NCBI GenBank assembly: GCA_024734555.1
Contig: JANPWX010000451.1
Span: 1,148,221 to 1,212,220, forward strand
Direction of reading: 5' to 3'
DNA length: 64,000 bases
Source of the DNA: Trochalopteron elliotii
Lineage: Eukaryota; Chordata; Aves; Passeriformes; Leiothrichidae
This document shows, in pieces, positions 12,595 to 22,860 of the stretch; the stretch's first letter is position 1; the number at the start of each line of letters is the position of its first letter. Under the pieces are notes generated by a model, which was given only the letters and a program-made list of their open reading frames with translations, was not told the origin of the DNA and searched no databases. Both the position numbers and the translations under genes were made by a program.

Positions 12595-12740
12595 ATCTTT
12601 GCATGTAGCGTGCTGCACAGTATTATTGTTATTTATAATTAACAGCAGGGTTGCTCCACTATTAATAACACTTAGCAGCAGAGCTTTTCATCTTCAAACC
12701 ACTTTCTGAGCACTAATTAACTTCAGACTTCTGTTGTTCA
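12595..12740. promoter_or_regulatory. Candidate regulatory segment, AT-rich
   Basis: Clustered homeodomain-like words (TATAATTAAC, CTATTAATAAC, ACTAATTAAC) with a TGCATG word and one CpG near 12609. The call rests on motif clustering only. Confidence 0.28.
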
Positions 12741-14031
12741 GAGCATCTTACTTGTTGTTCTGCTTCCCTCAGTTCCCCGTGTTACAGGGGCAACAGGGAA
12801 AACCCTGCGAGCTTCAGGCAACTTGATACTGAATATTTCACTTTAGAGGGTCCCTTAATAACTCCCACAGCAAGAACTGCCTCCACCTTGACAAATTTTC
12901 TCCAAGGTGTCTTTGTAAGACACTGGAGTGGACCCACACTGCCCTTTTTAATGGGAACTGTGCAGACTAAGCAGGGCACAGATTTCTGTGAGTTTCCTTG
13001 ATTTTCTCCCCTGCCTGAGCACTGCCCCTCTCCTTGCTGCCATGTGGAATTACCACAGACTGCTGAGAGGTGCTTGGGAGCCCCCAAAACAGCTCAGCAC
13101 TGGGTGCAACGGGAACAGAGATGAAAAATGCCTTTTCTTCACTCTGCACTTCATCTCACCCAGAATTTCATTCCAGCAGCAACATCTCAGGGCAGCTGGT
13201 CCCATTTTTTTTCTCCATCAGCCATTTCTCAGGGATACAGCATGTGGCACACAGCCCATTTTGGGTGAAGGATTTCTTACTCAGTAATGTATTTTCTATC
13301 TTGGCATGTGCAGGACAAGGCAGCACAGGACACCCCTTGATCCTTCAGGAGCAGCAGGACCCTGCTTTGGCTCCTCTCCTGCCAGGTGAGTCAGAGCATC
13401 CCATCCAATTTACCTGCTTTAGGTGTAATCAACATTTATCAGGGACATGTACGCCCTCAGTGTCCTCAGAGCAAAGGATGCTCTCAACTTTGGATGAGAA
13501 ACTGAGAGAAAAGGGGAAATGCATCTACAGGAATGTAATGGGGGAAAAAAATAACAAGAATGAATCAACAATTGCAAAGAAATGTGGATTCTTACCAAAT
13601 CATTCCTTTGGTTCATACTGATTTGGACCAGTTATTTGTTTAAGGGATTCTGATTCATTTAAATTTACTTGGCCAATCATTGAGCAGCAAACACAGTTCA
13701 ATACAAACCCTATTTATTAGGCCCAACTTCAAAAACTGCCACCTCCCTACAAGTTCCTTTTGCATGACTCTAAGAGTGCAGGAAAAGCAATGGACAACCA
13801 CCAGCAGCAATGAGAACTTCCCCTACAGATGTTCCTGTGTCCTCTGGAGTGGACACTGTGCACGCTGCCTTTCCTGCACATTTTCACCACAAAATGGGGA
13901 TTGCCAGCACCAAGTTTGCACATATTTGTGAATGAAGGAGCTACATTAGCTCACTATGAGGTATGGCTTCAGTTCATGGAATTTTATCTCAGCCATCACA
14001 CTAAAAGCACAGTTATTTATTCCAGAGCTGC
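12741..14031. other. Unique non-coding sequence with one 183-codon open frame of doubtful value
   Basis: A plus-strand open frame at 13070-13621 is 183 codons long. It has no recognisable domain or signal peptide, and composition gives no sign of selection on codons. It overlaps other open frames in two other frames. I treat it as chance. Confidence 0.4.
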
Positions 14032-14046
14032 TTTTTTTTTTTTTTT
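14032..14046. repeat. Poly(T) run of 15
   Basis: Uninterrupted T15, a simple low-complexity run. Confidence 0.9.
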
Positions 14047-14380
14047 AATGAAAAATCTATCATAGCAAAACCCCCCAATCAGTGAAACCATCCACACTTT
14101 TACATGATCATAAGAGGGCACTTCAAGGGGTACACTAATTATGCCTTCTCAGCATATATTTGGCCCTGGAGGTAACAATAACATAAATTCTTCATTGTGC
14201 TCTAATTTAGCATCCAAAGATTAGCATATTCCACCCCTTTTATAAATTACAGAGTTTCCAGCACAGCCTGCATTTAAAATCCAGAAGTGAAATGTACATA
14301 TTGTTGATCTGAAACAAGAAAAGGCTGTTTGCAAACTGACGGGGGTCTCTCACCCAGAGCACTGCATTAATGTCCAGTGG

Positions 14381-14434
14381 AATGAATGTCCATTGTGGGC
14401 CCTTCCAACCTCTCCCATCCTGTGATTCTGTGAA
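14381..14434 (+). mobile_element. CR1 LINE 3' tail fragment
   Basis: Carries the CR1 terminal signature 'ccattgtgggcccttccaac' followed by 'atcctgtgattctgtga'. It is 5'-truncated to about 55 bp. Sequence further upstream cannot be assigned with confidence. There is no coding capacity. Confidence 0.8.
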
Positions 14435-14474
14435 ACAAATCACGTCACCAGCTGCTGGAGTAACAGCCAAACAC

Positions 14475-14800
14475 CCAGACTAGTGCACCATATAATTCAA
14501 TTGATTGCCCTGAGAAACAATAATATAGTTATAATACTTCTACTGGCTTGATCCCCAGGGGAGCAAATTTACTCCGGTCTCCCTAACTGGTTGATAACAT
14601 ATTTAAATGCCAGTCAGTCACTAATCCGTTGCTGCTCCATCCTCTGAGAGCTGCTTTATTGAACACTGTAATTGCCTGGATGTTGTTTTTCATTTCTGTA
14701 GCTGTTGCTGTTAATTAAATATTTCATAGAAAGCTCTCTCTGACATTTCTTACTGCATTCTTGAATATCTGATAAGATATACAGGCTGAATATTTGTACC
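14475..14800. promoter_or_regulatory. Candidate regulatory segment: SOX, TTAATTAA, GATA words
   Basis: AACAAT (14516-14521), TTAATTAA (14711-14718) and GATAAG (14771-14776) occur with TTCAATTGATT and CAGTCAGTCACTAAT stretches. It is AT-rich unique sequence immediately downstream of a CR1 tail. The enhancer call is inferred from motif density. Confidence 0.33.
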
Positions 14801-15479
14801 TGCTGCTCTCTGCTGATACTCTTGTCCTAGATTCAAACCCCCAAAACACTAAAGAAATGACACACTTTTAGTGAAATTAGGACTCCCACTGTTAAAGGGC
14901 TGAGGGGAGCAGAATGAAATAGAGGCATATGCTGTGTCTGTTGGATCACAGATGTCAGCTCAAGCAGGATGTACATCTGGACTGCAGGATTTACCTTCCT
15001 TCTCCCTGTAAATGTGGCGGATGTGGGCACTGCATCAGCAGCAGGATTGATTTTCTGGAGTCAAACCTTAGCAGCAAATGTCAGACTGGGCATTTTTAAA
15101 ACAAAACAAAAAATCTCAGAGGAAGGTAAGGCTCAGAATTAGTTGATTTTTTGTGCCATGGTACAAAAGAAAGGCAGCATGAAGAGGCATTCTGGCAGCT
15201 CCTGGGGATGGCAGGGGGGGTTCCCTGTTAACTGAGGGGACAGATCCAGTTGTGGACACACAATGCCCAGGAGAACAAGAGGTTAAGGCTGAGTTGGGGA
15301 TGTCAAAACACCCAGAAATTCCCTAACACCTGAGATACAACACTGTTGCTCTCACACTGTACTCTGATGGCTACTGCCTCCCAAATTAACAAGACTGTTA
15401 ATGAAAACAAACCACTGCTAATGCTCTGAATTAACGTGTCCAAAGGGGTCTGACAAGCAAGTCTGGAGCAGTAACAAAG
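14801..15479. other. Unique non-coding sequence, no gene seen
   Basis: No recognisable gene. A G run (15218-15225) lies within a GC-richer stretch. The minus-strand open frame at 15303-15644 runs into the LTR and is not considered real. Confidence 0.5.
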
Positions 15480-16210
15480 TGTGTGGGGCTTGCTTGGCCA
15501 GGGTTTGGTAGTGGGGGGCCTACACAGGTGGTTTCTGTGAGAACTGCCAGAATTTCCCTCATGTCCAAGAGAGCAAATTCCAGCAGGCTCCAGGATGGAT
15601 CCACCACTGGCCACAGGTGAGTCCATCAGCAGTGGTGGGAGCACATCTGGAAGAACATCATAAAGAAGGGGGAATGTTGCTGTGCAGGAGCAACTGCAGC
15701 TGCAAAGAGGAGTGAGAAGGTGAGAGGAACAGCCCTGCAGATCCCAGGTCAGTGGGGAAGGAGGGGCAGGAGATTCTCCTGCAGCCCATGGAGAAGATCA
15801 TGGAGAAGCAGGATGTGACCTGGCAGCCCATGGAGCTCCATAGTGGAGCTGAGATCCACCTGCATCCTGTGGGCAACCCCACACCAGAGCAGGGGGGTGC
15901 CCAAAGGAGGTTGTGGCCCCATGGGGCAGGCTCCTGGCAGGACAGATGTGGTCCCATGGACAGAGGAGGCCATGCTGGAGTACGTTTCTTGGCAGGATTT
16001 GTGACCCTGAGGGGATCCTCAATGGAGCAGCCTGATCCTGAAGGAATGCAGGTTCTGGAAGCACACACTATGGAGCAGTTTGGGAAGAACTGCAGCCCCA
16101 GGGAAGAACCCATGCTGGAGAAGTAAATGTGTCTTATGGGAAGCACCCCACACTGCAGCAGGGAAGAGTGTGAGGAGTCTTCCAAGTGAGGAGGAAGGAG
16201 ATACTTCCAT
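15480..16210 (+). mobile_element. Decayed long LTR, avian ERV-L-like endogenous retrovirus (3' part missing)
   Basis: The segment begins with TGTGTGGGGCTTGC, consistent with an LTR 5' end, and follows the layout I recognise from a long avian LTR family. A stretch about 'gtttctgtgagaactgccag' comes first, then a degenerate TATA-like 'cataaag' near 15658-15664, then an internal array of about 40-bp imperfect repeats (units starting with 'ggagca' or 'ggagaa' between about 15790 and 16165), ending in a purine-rich 'gaggaggaaggaga'. The U5 end with its polyadenylation signal and terminal CA is absent, so the copy is 3'-truncated. No gag, pol or env is present. The family assignment (ERV-L-like) is from memory and tentative; the LTR call itself is firmer. 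Open frames of 201 codons (minus) and 124 codons (plus) inside it are products of the repeat array, not genes. Confidence 0.7.
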
Positions 16211-17310
16211 GCCAGGCATTTACGCAATGTACATCCACAGGAAGTGTGTGGATACACACACATACACCTGCTGATCTTAAGAGTCTGGATTAGTTAGGCA
16301 TTTAACTAACACAATTTTAAATTGCACTTCAGATGTTCTAATGTTTAAATAATCAGGATGAAATCCCAGCACCACTAAAGTGTTTGACAAAGCCTCTATT
16401 AAGTTCAGGGGAATGCAACATTTTACTGGCTTTTCCATTCTTAATTTGCTTAATGCCACCAGTATGATTAGTGAGCCATCACATTTAGAAACTAAGATGC
16501 TGCATGGACAAGCTAAGGAACAGTCCCTTGGGAGCTGTTTATTACCAGCTCCTGGATGTCCTCTCAGCAAATGGCAAACATTGGTGCATGCCAGAAGTCC
16601 CAGAACATTGGATGCTGGGATGCCAACAGCTCCACACAGCCAATATAGGAGACAGAATGTTGTGGAAAATTCATGTAAGGAATAAAGTTGTTTCTGGGAC
16701 ATTATTTTGGAAAGCTTTGTAAGTCTTTCACCAGCCCATCTGCTGAAACCTTATTCTGTACATTGAGTTTGTTTTGAGTCTGTTATGTGGATCTGCAGCT
16801 CCAGGGCCTTCCCATGGTCTAGTTGCACTGATATTACTGCAGATGATTTATTCTCCAAGAAGCCTCCCAGATGCCACTTCCACAGCATCCCTCTTTCTTT
16901 CACGTGGTCTGGCTCAAAATTATTCCTCTTTCAAAACAAAACCACATAACCCATATAACTGAGTCTTAAAGTCTTCTTTCATTTGCAAGGAAAAACCCAC
17001 TCCTGAAAATATGTAGGGAAACTCCCCCTGGGAAACAATATGTTTCTCTAAGAGGATCCATGGGGACAAACATCAGAGCAATAATTAGAGACCTGGCTTC
17101 CTGCCGCATGCGGGGAATGAGCCGAGGAAGGGAATGTGGCTGGAAACAACTTTCTTCAAAGCTTTGTTTGAGCTTTGCTGCAGAATTTCTTAGGGACAGT
17201 GAATATGATTTGTGTTTGGATGGGGAGTGAGTCACCCAGACTGGGCCTTAGTGGCACAGGTGGAAATTCAGCTGCCAAGTCTGTGGCACAGTGAGAATTG
17301 CCCCTTAAGG
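16211..17310. promoter_or_regulatory. Unique segment between two LTRs; AT-rich candidate regulatory part at about 16265-16490
   Basis: The left part has GGATTA (16287-16292, an OTX/PITX-type word), GTTAG and CTAAC as an inverted pair around a TTTAA core, and repeated TAAT/ATTA words. The right part (about 16500-17310) shows nothing that I recognise. Retention of unique sequence between two independent LTR insertions is compatible with ordinary neutral insertion. The regulatory role is inference. Confidence 0.3.
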
Positions 17311-17598
17311 TGTTAACAAGGAACGGGAGTTTTCTAGTAGTTAGCAGGTGCAGTGGTTTGTGGACGCAGTAGCTGCCTTAAGAGTTTAGTCAACAATGTG
17401 TGTTTGCATTTTTCCCTGTGCTGTATGCCAATGAGGATGCACCTGTAGAGTAAACTATGTAGAAGTGTATATAACCAGCCATTTCAGCCAGAATAAAGGG
17501 AGAACACAGGATTAACCATACTGGTCAGACCTGCGTTTTTGCTCTTGCCAACTTCTCATTTATTTCGGGGTTCCCTCGGCTTTCTGAGCTTTATCTCA
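17311..17598 (+). mobile_element. Short retroviral LTR, alpharetrovirus/ERV-K-like architecture (solo)
   Basis: A candidate TATA box TATATAA (17468-17474) is followed 24 bp later (start to start) by AATAAA (17492-17497), then by a run in which 'ggtcagacctgcgtttttgc' probably lies in R/U5. Placing the polyadenylation signal just before the expected transcription start, giving a very short R, is the known arrangement in avian leukosis-type LTRs. A start at TGTTAAC (17311) and an end near the CA at 17597-17598 are plausible but not fixed, because no clean target-site duplication was found. No internal retroviral sequence follows, so this is read as a solo LTR. Whether it still has promoter activity is unknown. 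Confidence 0.6.
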
Positions 17599-19019
17599 GA
17601 TCAGGAGTGCCCTTAGGAGAAGGTCTGACTATAGATCAAGAGAGGGTGACAGGAGAGGGAAGGCAGTGCCCATGCTGCTGCTCCCACCTTGGCACAGAGC
17701 ATCCCTGCAGCTCACCAGGGAGACGAGCAACGCCCGACTGCATCCACCATGGCTTGGCTTTGGTGTGTTTATCACTCTGCAGGTTTACATCAGCTCCTGC
17801 TGGCAGCCCCTTATCTCTGCATAGTTAAGGAAGGATTCAGTGGAGCATTCTCTCAGAAAAGAAATGTTTTCCTTTCCTGCACCACAGGTGACAATGTCCT
17901 GGTGTCTCCCAAAGCTGCATGAGATGACTTGGAGGCTTTTCAACAGCCAGGAATCCTCCTGGAGAGACCCTTTTGAGTCTCCCTGCCCGAGTTTAACCTG
18001 CCATGTTCCTAATATGATTAAGACTCTCAGTTCCCTGCCAGAGTGACAGCATGAGACAAGTGGGACTTGGCAGTGATGCAGGAGGATGCGGGGTGGCAAA
18101 ATCAGGGAGCGTACGACCAAAGTATCAGGGTCCTTTGCATTCCAAGTGGCAGCATTTCCATCTCCCAGTGACCACTGCAGAGCATTCTGACAGCTCCAAA
18201 CTGCCAGATAACAACAGATTTGTTACAGACCTCTGGGCCAAGAATTAAGGGGAGACATATTCTGTTCTTTCTATTTAAAAAGTGATCACACAGACAAGCA
18301 AGAAGAAAATTCAGTGGAAAGAACACACACAGTCATGTATCAAGGAAGAAGGTATTTACAAGCTCACAAGAGCAATATGCAAAGATTCTCAAACTACAGA
18401 TTTTTTTTCTCTAAAATTAAAAGAATTTAACCATATTTTGAGGCTGGCAAGTATTCTTAAGCCTTATGAAAGCTTTCTGGGCTGGATCTGCAAGCTTAAA
18501 TGATATGGTGATTTTAAAGCCAGATTATTTCATGCAGCCTTCCTCCCCACCCCCAAAATCTGAAATGCAACTAGAGATGGACCATAATATTTCCAAATTT
18601 GTATTAAACACATGAATCTGTTTCAACCCACCAAACAGCTTGTGATCTAAACTAGTAAAGATTCTTAGATTAATATTTCAAACTTTTAAACATGAAAAGA
18701 ATTTCCAAGGTTCATTTGAGTAAATACTAAAAATCTTTCCTCCAGCACTTTCATTTTTGGTACGAAATGAGAATACGTTTCCTTTAGGATTAAATAAAAA
18801 TTGTTTCAAAATAAATAACAGAATAATTGAACAACTGATTGAGGTAACTGAACCTGAATGACCAAATTCGTCACCAACCAGGTTAAAAGTGTTTTTTTCT
18901 CAATTCCTCCAACAACTGGAATACTTTAGAGGGTCTCCCTCCCCTGTCCAACCTGGCACTTGAACACAGGTGCCCAGAAGCCACTGAGTGGCACATGTTT
19001 GTGCATTAACCTCAGTGGC
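17599..19019. other. Unique non-coding sequence, no gene seen
   Basis: No recognisable gene. A weak CR1-like antisense word occurs near 18935-18970 but is too short to call. The sequence is AT-rich from about 18500 to 18860. Confidence 0.5.
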
Positions 19020-19210
19020 TGAGTGGCCAGTTTTCTACAAATACTCAAATCTGGTAATTATCATCATAACGACTCAGTATTGTCCCTGATTTGTGTTTTA
19101 ATCTCCGTAATTAAAGCGTCTAGCTGCCACAGCAACAGACGCTATAGAAGCATGTCTGCTGTGTAATCATAAAATTAATTAAAACCACAAAGTGGCTGCA
19201 CAATAAGGAA
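19020..19210. promoter_or_regulatory. Strong candidate regulatory segment: four homeodomain sites, RUNX site and a two-stem hairpin
   Basis: Within about 130 bp there are TAATTA (19055-19060), TAATTAA (19108-19114), TAATCAT (19164-19170), TTAATTAA (19175-19182) and a RUNX-type AACCACA (19183-19189). A hairpin lies between the second and third sites: GCGTCT (19116-19121) pairs with AGACGC (19137-19142), and GCTG (19123-19126) pairs with CAGC (19130-19133). The motif density resembles homeobox-regulated vertebrate enhancers. There is no direct evidence of conservation. Confidence 0.42.
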
Positions 19211-19751
19211 AGCACTAGATGGGATAGGAGACCAGAGGCTTTAAAAAAAAAATCGTTTGGAGAACCTTTCACTCCAGTGTGTCTCAGCCAAGGAGCAGAT
19301 GCTGCCCTGTGAGCCCATCCTGGAGTTTGGAGGGGCTCGTTCCAGCTCCCCGTGCATGTGTTTGCATCCCAAATAATCAGCAGACTGGCCCCTTGTGGAC
19401 ACTTTCAGCAAAGGAAGGAAAACCCAAACATAAAATTAGTAAATCCTCTCACCCTGATACAGGGGGTCCTTTCAGAGATTAAGGCATTTCTCTTGCCCAT
19501 GATAAATGTTGTCTGCCAGCAGGCACCTCCTCTAGGACACAGCACCTTCCTCAAAGATCCTACAAAACTGGAATTAGCCTGACTATTCCCAAAGCAAAAA
19601 AGGAGCATATTCCTCTCACTTCAAGATGCCTTTCTCACTCCAGCTCTCTTCCACACAGCAACATCCCACATTCCTTTCAGGATCTCCAGTACTCTGAGGG
19701 ATAGGCTCTCTCTGTCCTACCAGAACTGTCAAAATAAGGGGACATTCCCTT

Positions 19752-19813
19752 GCCCAACCCAGCTGGTGGGGTGCATGTGTGTGCACCTTAAGGTGTGTGC
19801 ACACAAATTGGGC
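19752..19813. repeat. Nested inverted repeat around a 12-bp palindrome
   Basis: The core CACCTTAAGGTG (19784-19795) is a perfect palindrome, flanked by two GTGTGTGCAC-like direct words. Outer arms GCCCAA (19752-19757) and TTGGGC (19808-19813) pair with each other. It could form a cruciform or stem-loop, or present back-to-back E-box-like CACCTT half sites. Confidence 0.7.
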
Positions 19814-20168
19814 TGTAATCCCAAGGGTGTCTCTTCCCCACTCTTTCTTGGCCATGAAAAGACCCAAACCTATTAAAAGAGAAATCAAGGCTGAGACCCC
19901 CTCCAAGAGAAACGCTGAGAATACTGTGAGAGCAGGGAAGCAGGTGAGTACAGGGGGGAAGGTTCAATAAAACTCCTTTTATTTTCTAATCAGCAGCAAC
20001 TACAGGGGAGAAGCCAGCTGTGAACTTGTCAGATGTGCTGATGATACACAACGATGGGGGATAGTCAATACAGGGCCAAGCAGCAAGGGAACTTCAAAGG
20101 GAAACCACACTTGCCGTGTAATTGGAGTGAAACGTGGCAAAGAAAGGGAAAAGGGAAGGATGCCTGCT

Positions 20169-20197
20169 GGGGAGACCTGGGGCTGTGGGGAGGGGGG
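20169..20197 (+). other. Canonical G-quadruplex motif
   Basis: Four G runs of at least four on the plus strand: 20169-20172, 20179-20182, 20187-20190 and 20192-20197. The loops are 6, 4 and 1 nt. This meets the usual intramolecular G-quadruplex pattern with extra-long tracts. No promoter or gene is recognised next to it. Confidence 0.8.
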
Positions 20198-20454
20198 TGT
20201 TGGGTTTTGCTTCATGTAGTAAAAGGGAAGGTATCAAGTGTTGGCATATTAATTCCTGCCTCGATTAGATCTGGTGTGCAAGGCTGTCTCTGACCCAGTG
20301 GTTTGTCCCTCTACAGCAAAATTTACTGCAAAGATCCAGCCTGAACATACATAACCTATATAATGGTCATCTCTTTGACAGGAGCTGTAGTTTGTAACAC
20401 AGCTGGATGACTGTGTTGATTTTAGTTTTCCACAATCCTCAGAAATAGAGGTAA

Positions 20455-21021
20455 ATGATGTTGAATCTTTGTACAGCTTGGGAAGAGCTGGGGAAACACA
20501 AAGGAAGTGTGGGAGTGACAACAGCTTTTATCAAACTTATTGAGCTTGTTTATCATGAAAATAAAGCTGATGCTGCCCACAGGTGGACACCTGCATTTCA
20601 GTTAAATATCTACACCCCTGGGAGACAGGGAGCTGGCAGGGTCCCTGGGAATCTGTTCTCCAAGGCTGCAAAAGCACAGGCACAAGACTTGAACCAAGGC
20701 CCAGGAACTCGAGATGGATCCGTGGCACTGTGGCAAAGCAACTCATGGAAATTTGTCAGAGCTTGCAGAATGAGAAATGAGGTGCTGCTGCTGGGACAGA
20801 TCAGCTGGCATGAGAGGAGCTTGCACTTGTCATTTGCTAGTGCCAAAAGCAGTGTTATCCTTTTGGAATCCAATCATCTCAGGAGGAATTCCAGCAAGAA
20901 AGATGATCTCATGAGGAACTCAAAGTGCCCTTTACACATCCTATTCATTTTCAAACCCATCTTCTATGTCACAGAAGTAGTGGGACTCAAGGCACCACCT
21001 GACTGCTCTGTCAGACAGTAG
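20455..21021 (+). other. 188-codon open frame, unrecognised, probably chance
   Basis: This is the longest open frame outside the ERV-L-like LTR on this side of the window. I see no signal peptide, membrane segment, zinc finger, coiled coil or known domain. It contains a split E-box dyad CAGGTG/CACCTG at 20580-20593 and no obvious splice context. It could be an unannotated single-exon product, but without conservation evidence it should not be annotated as a gene. Confidence 0.15.
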
Positions 21022-22575
21022 GTAACTCAGTGTTTTCTCCTGGCTCTTTTCTTACCACTAAAACCCCTGGGTTTTAGTGTTGCTGTTTCTTCTGGTTGAC
21101 CCCAAACCACAGTCCCAGATCATCAGTGCTGCAGTTCTTTAATTTGGTGCATAAATCCTCACTTTGCACAGCATGTTTCTGGTAGTGCTGGGCACGTTTA
21201 AGTTTTGGGAAGGGGCCTACTGTTATTTCAGCTTTTAATTAACAAAATGACAATGGTGGTGACTGGCACCTCATCTTACAAGTGTAGGAAGGTTCAGTGT
21301 CACCCCTGGCCCTCCCCATGGATAAGCAATACTCCACAGCAGAGCAGCAGGAGGGTTGGCACGCATCCTGATCAAGTCAAACTCCAGAAATAGTATTTGC
21401 TCACAAGGAGGAACCAATATAGATCCTCAACCAAATCCAGACTTGCCTATGACAGCGAAATCAGGAAACCAAAGCAGGCTTTAAATGAAAACCCCAGCTC
21501 ACAGTTTTCCCCTCCACACACAATTACATTTATCACTCCACCATACACGTGCACAAAAAGCAACACCACTCACTCTCCTTCCTCTTTCCTCTCCTTTGAC
21601 CTTTCCTCTGGCTTCCCTTCTCAGCAACCATTTTCCAGGCAAGGAGCATGTAAGCAGCACACAGCACTTGCTAAAAGTGGCTTTACTTTGTCAGCAGATA
21701 AAAAATATCTCTTTTTCTGATGGTTGTTTGGAGTAGTCTGCTACCCTTTGAGTGACCTGGGCTTCCCACAGAAAGCAGAGTAAGATCAACAGGGAGAGGA
21801 CACAAGGAAGTCTCCTGTTAGTAGGTAAAGGGAAAAGATGGAGGGTCCTAAAGAGAAACTGATTTTGGCACTGAAAACTGTGAACAAGACAGGTGTGGCC
21901 CAGAAAAAACAGCACTAAATCTGCAAATGCAGTAGCCCTTTGGTCCTGAGAGGAAAGACTTTGGGGAAAGAGAACCATCATTATGGTCGCTGTCACCACC
22001 TAGAAGCCAGAAAAAAACACCAAGACTGCATTCAGCACTGCACAGCACGTGTGCATCTGTCAAGTTGGATCGTCTCCAGTCCTGTTGTCCATCTGGATTC
22101 AGGCTGGTGACTATTCAGGGAAGCTACCTGGGGAACACAGACCATGCCCAAACCTTCTAGCCCTGCCCAGCAGCATGTCCTGCTCACAGCTCAGGCAGGG
22201 GCTCTGTCCCTGTCCCAGGACAGGTGACAGCAGGGACAGGTTTCCCTCAGTGCACTGCTCAAAGCTGGGGTACAGGCTCAACAAGGACAAGAGACTCCCT
22301 GGAAATAACTGCACTGCAGCAGGAGAGCATGAAAATTATTGGCATGAAGCAGATCTAGGTTTGCTCTGGAGTAGAAATTAAAGATGTCACTGTGAATGAG
22401 TGTAGGCTGCTGCTGCTGCTCTCTGTCACTCAAGTCTCACATGCAGCTTTTTCAACAAGCCATCTACTCATCTCTGAGTGGTTTACTACCCTTTCCACAC
22501 ATTTGTTTCTGGAAGCACAGGCCTGAGTCTCCGGGCCAGGTTTCAATCCCGTCCATTTGCACTGACAATTTAATC
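21022..22575. other. Unique non-coding sequence with a pyrimidine-rich patch
   Basis: A CT-rich stretch at about 21571-21620 is the only compositional feature. No gene or repeat family is recognised. Confidence 0.5.
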
Positions 22576-22579
22576 ACCT

Positions 22580-22860
22580 TGCACTGATTTGTCATAAGTG
22601 ATCACTGACTGCTGCTAACGATGCTCTCATTGATTGCTTTGAATGGAACAATTGACAGTGACTGAAGGTCAGGCTGACACGGCCAAGATGAAACATCAGT
22701 AGAACTATACAGAGGTTTTTTTCCATACATGTACTATAAATTATTTTGAAGGTGATTCATATGAGCTTACAATGGAGTCTAAGAGCATAATTGTCTTTCA
22801 TTACTATGCAAATTATGCAAAAAAATCATCTAAGATCAAGTCCAATTGATGATATACTGC
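22580..22860. promoter_or_regulatory. Candidate regulatory segment with twin octamer words
   Basis: ATGCAAAT (22806-22813) and ATGCAAAA (22815-22822) lie nine bases apart, start to start. GAACAATTGACAG and TCCAATTGATGATA words are nearby. POU and SOX words side by side are typical of neural or stem-cell enhancers, but that role is inference here. Confidence 0.35.

Noticed and set aside
15658..16263. 201-codon open frame on the minus strand (and a 124-codon frame on the plus strand)
   Set aside because: Both lie inside the ERV-L-like LTR and arise from its imperfect repeat array; no known domain.
18935..18970. Short stretch resembling an antisense CR1 block ('tccaacctggcacttgaaca')
   Set aside because: Only about 20-30 bases agree and the flanks do not continue as CR1.
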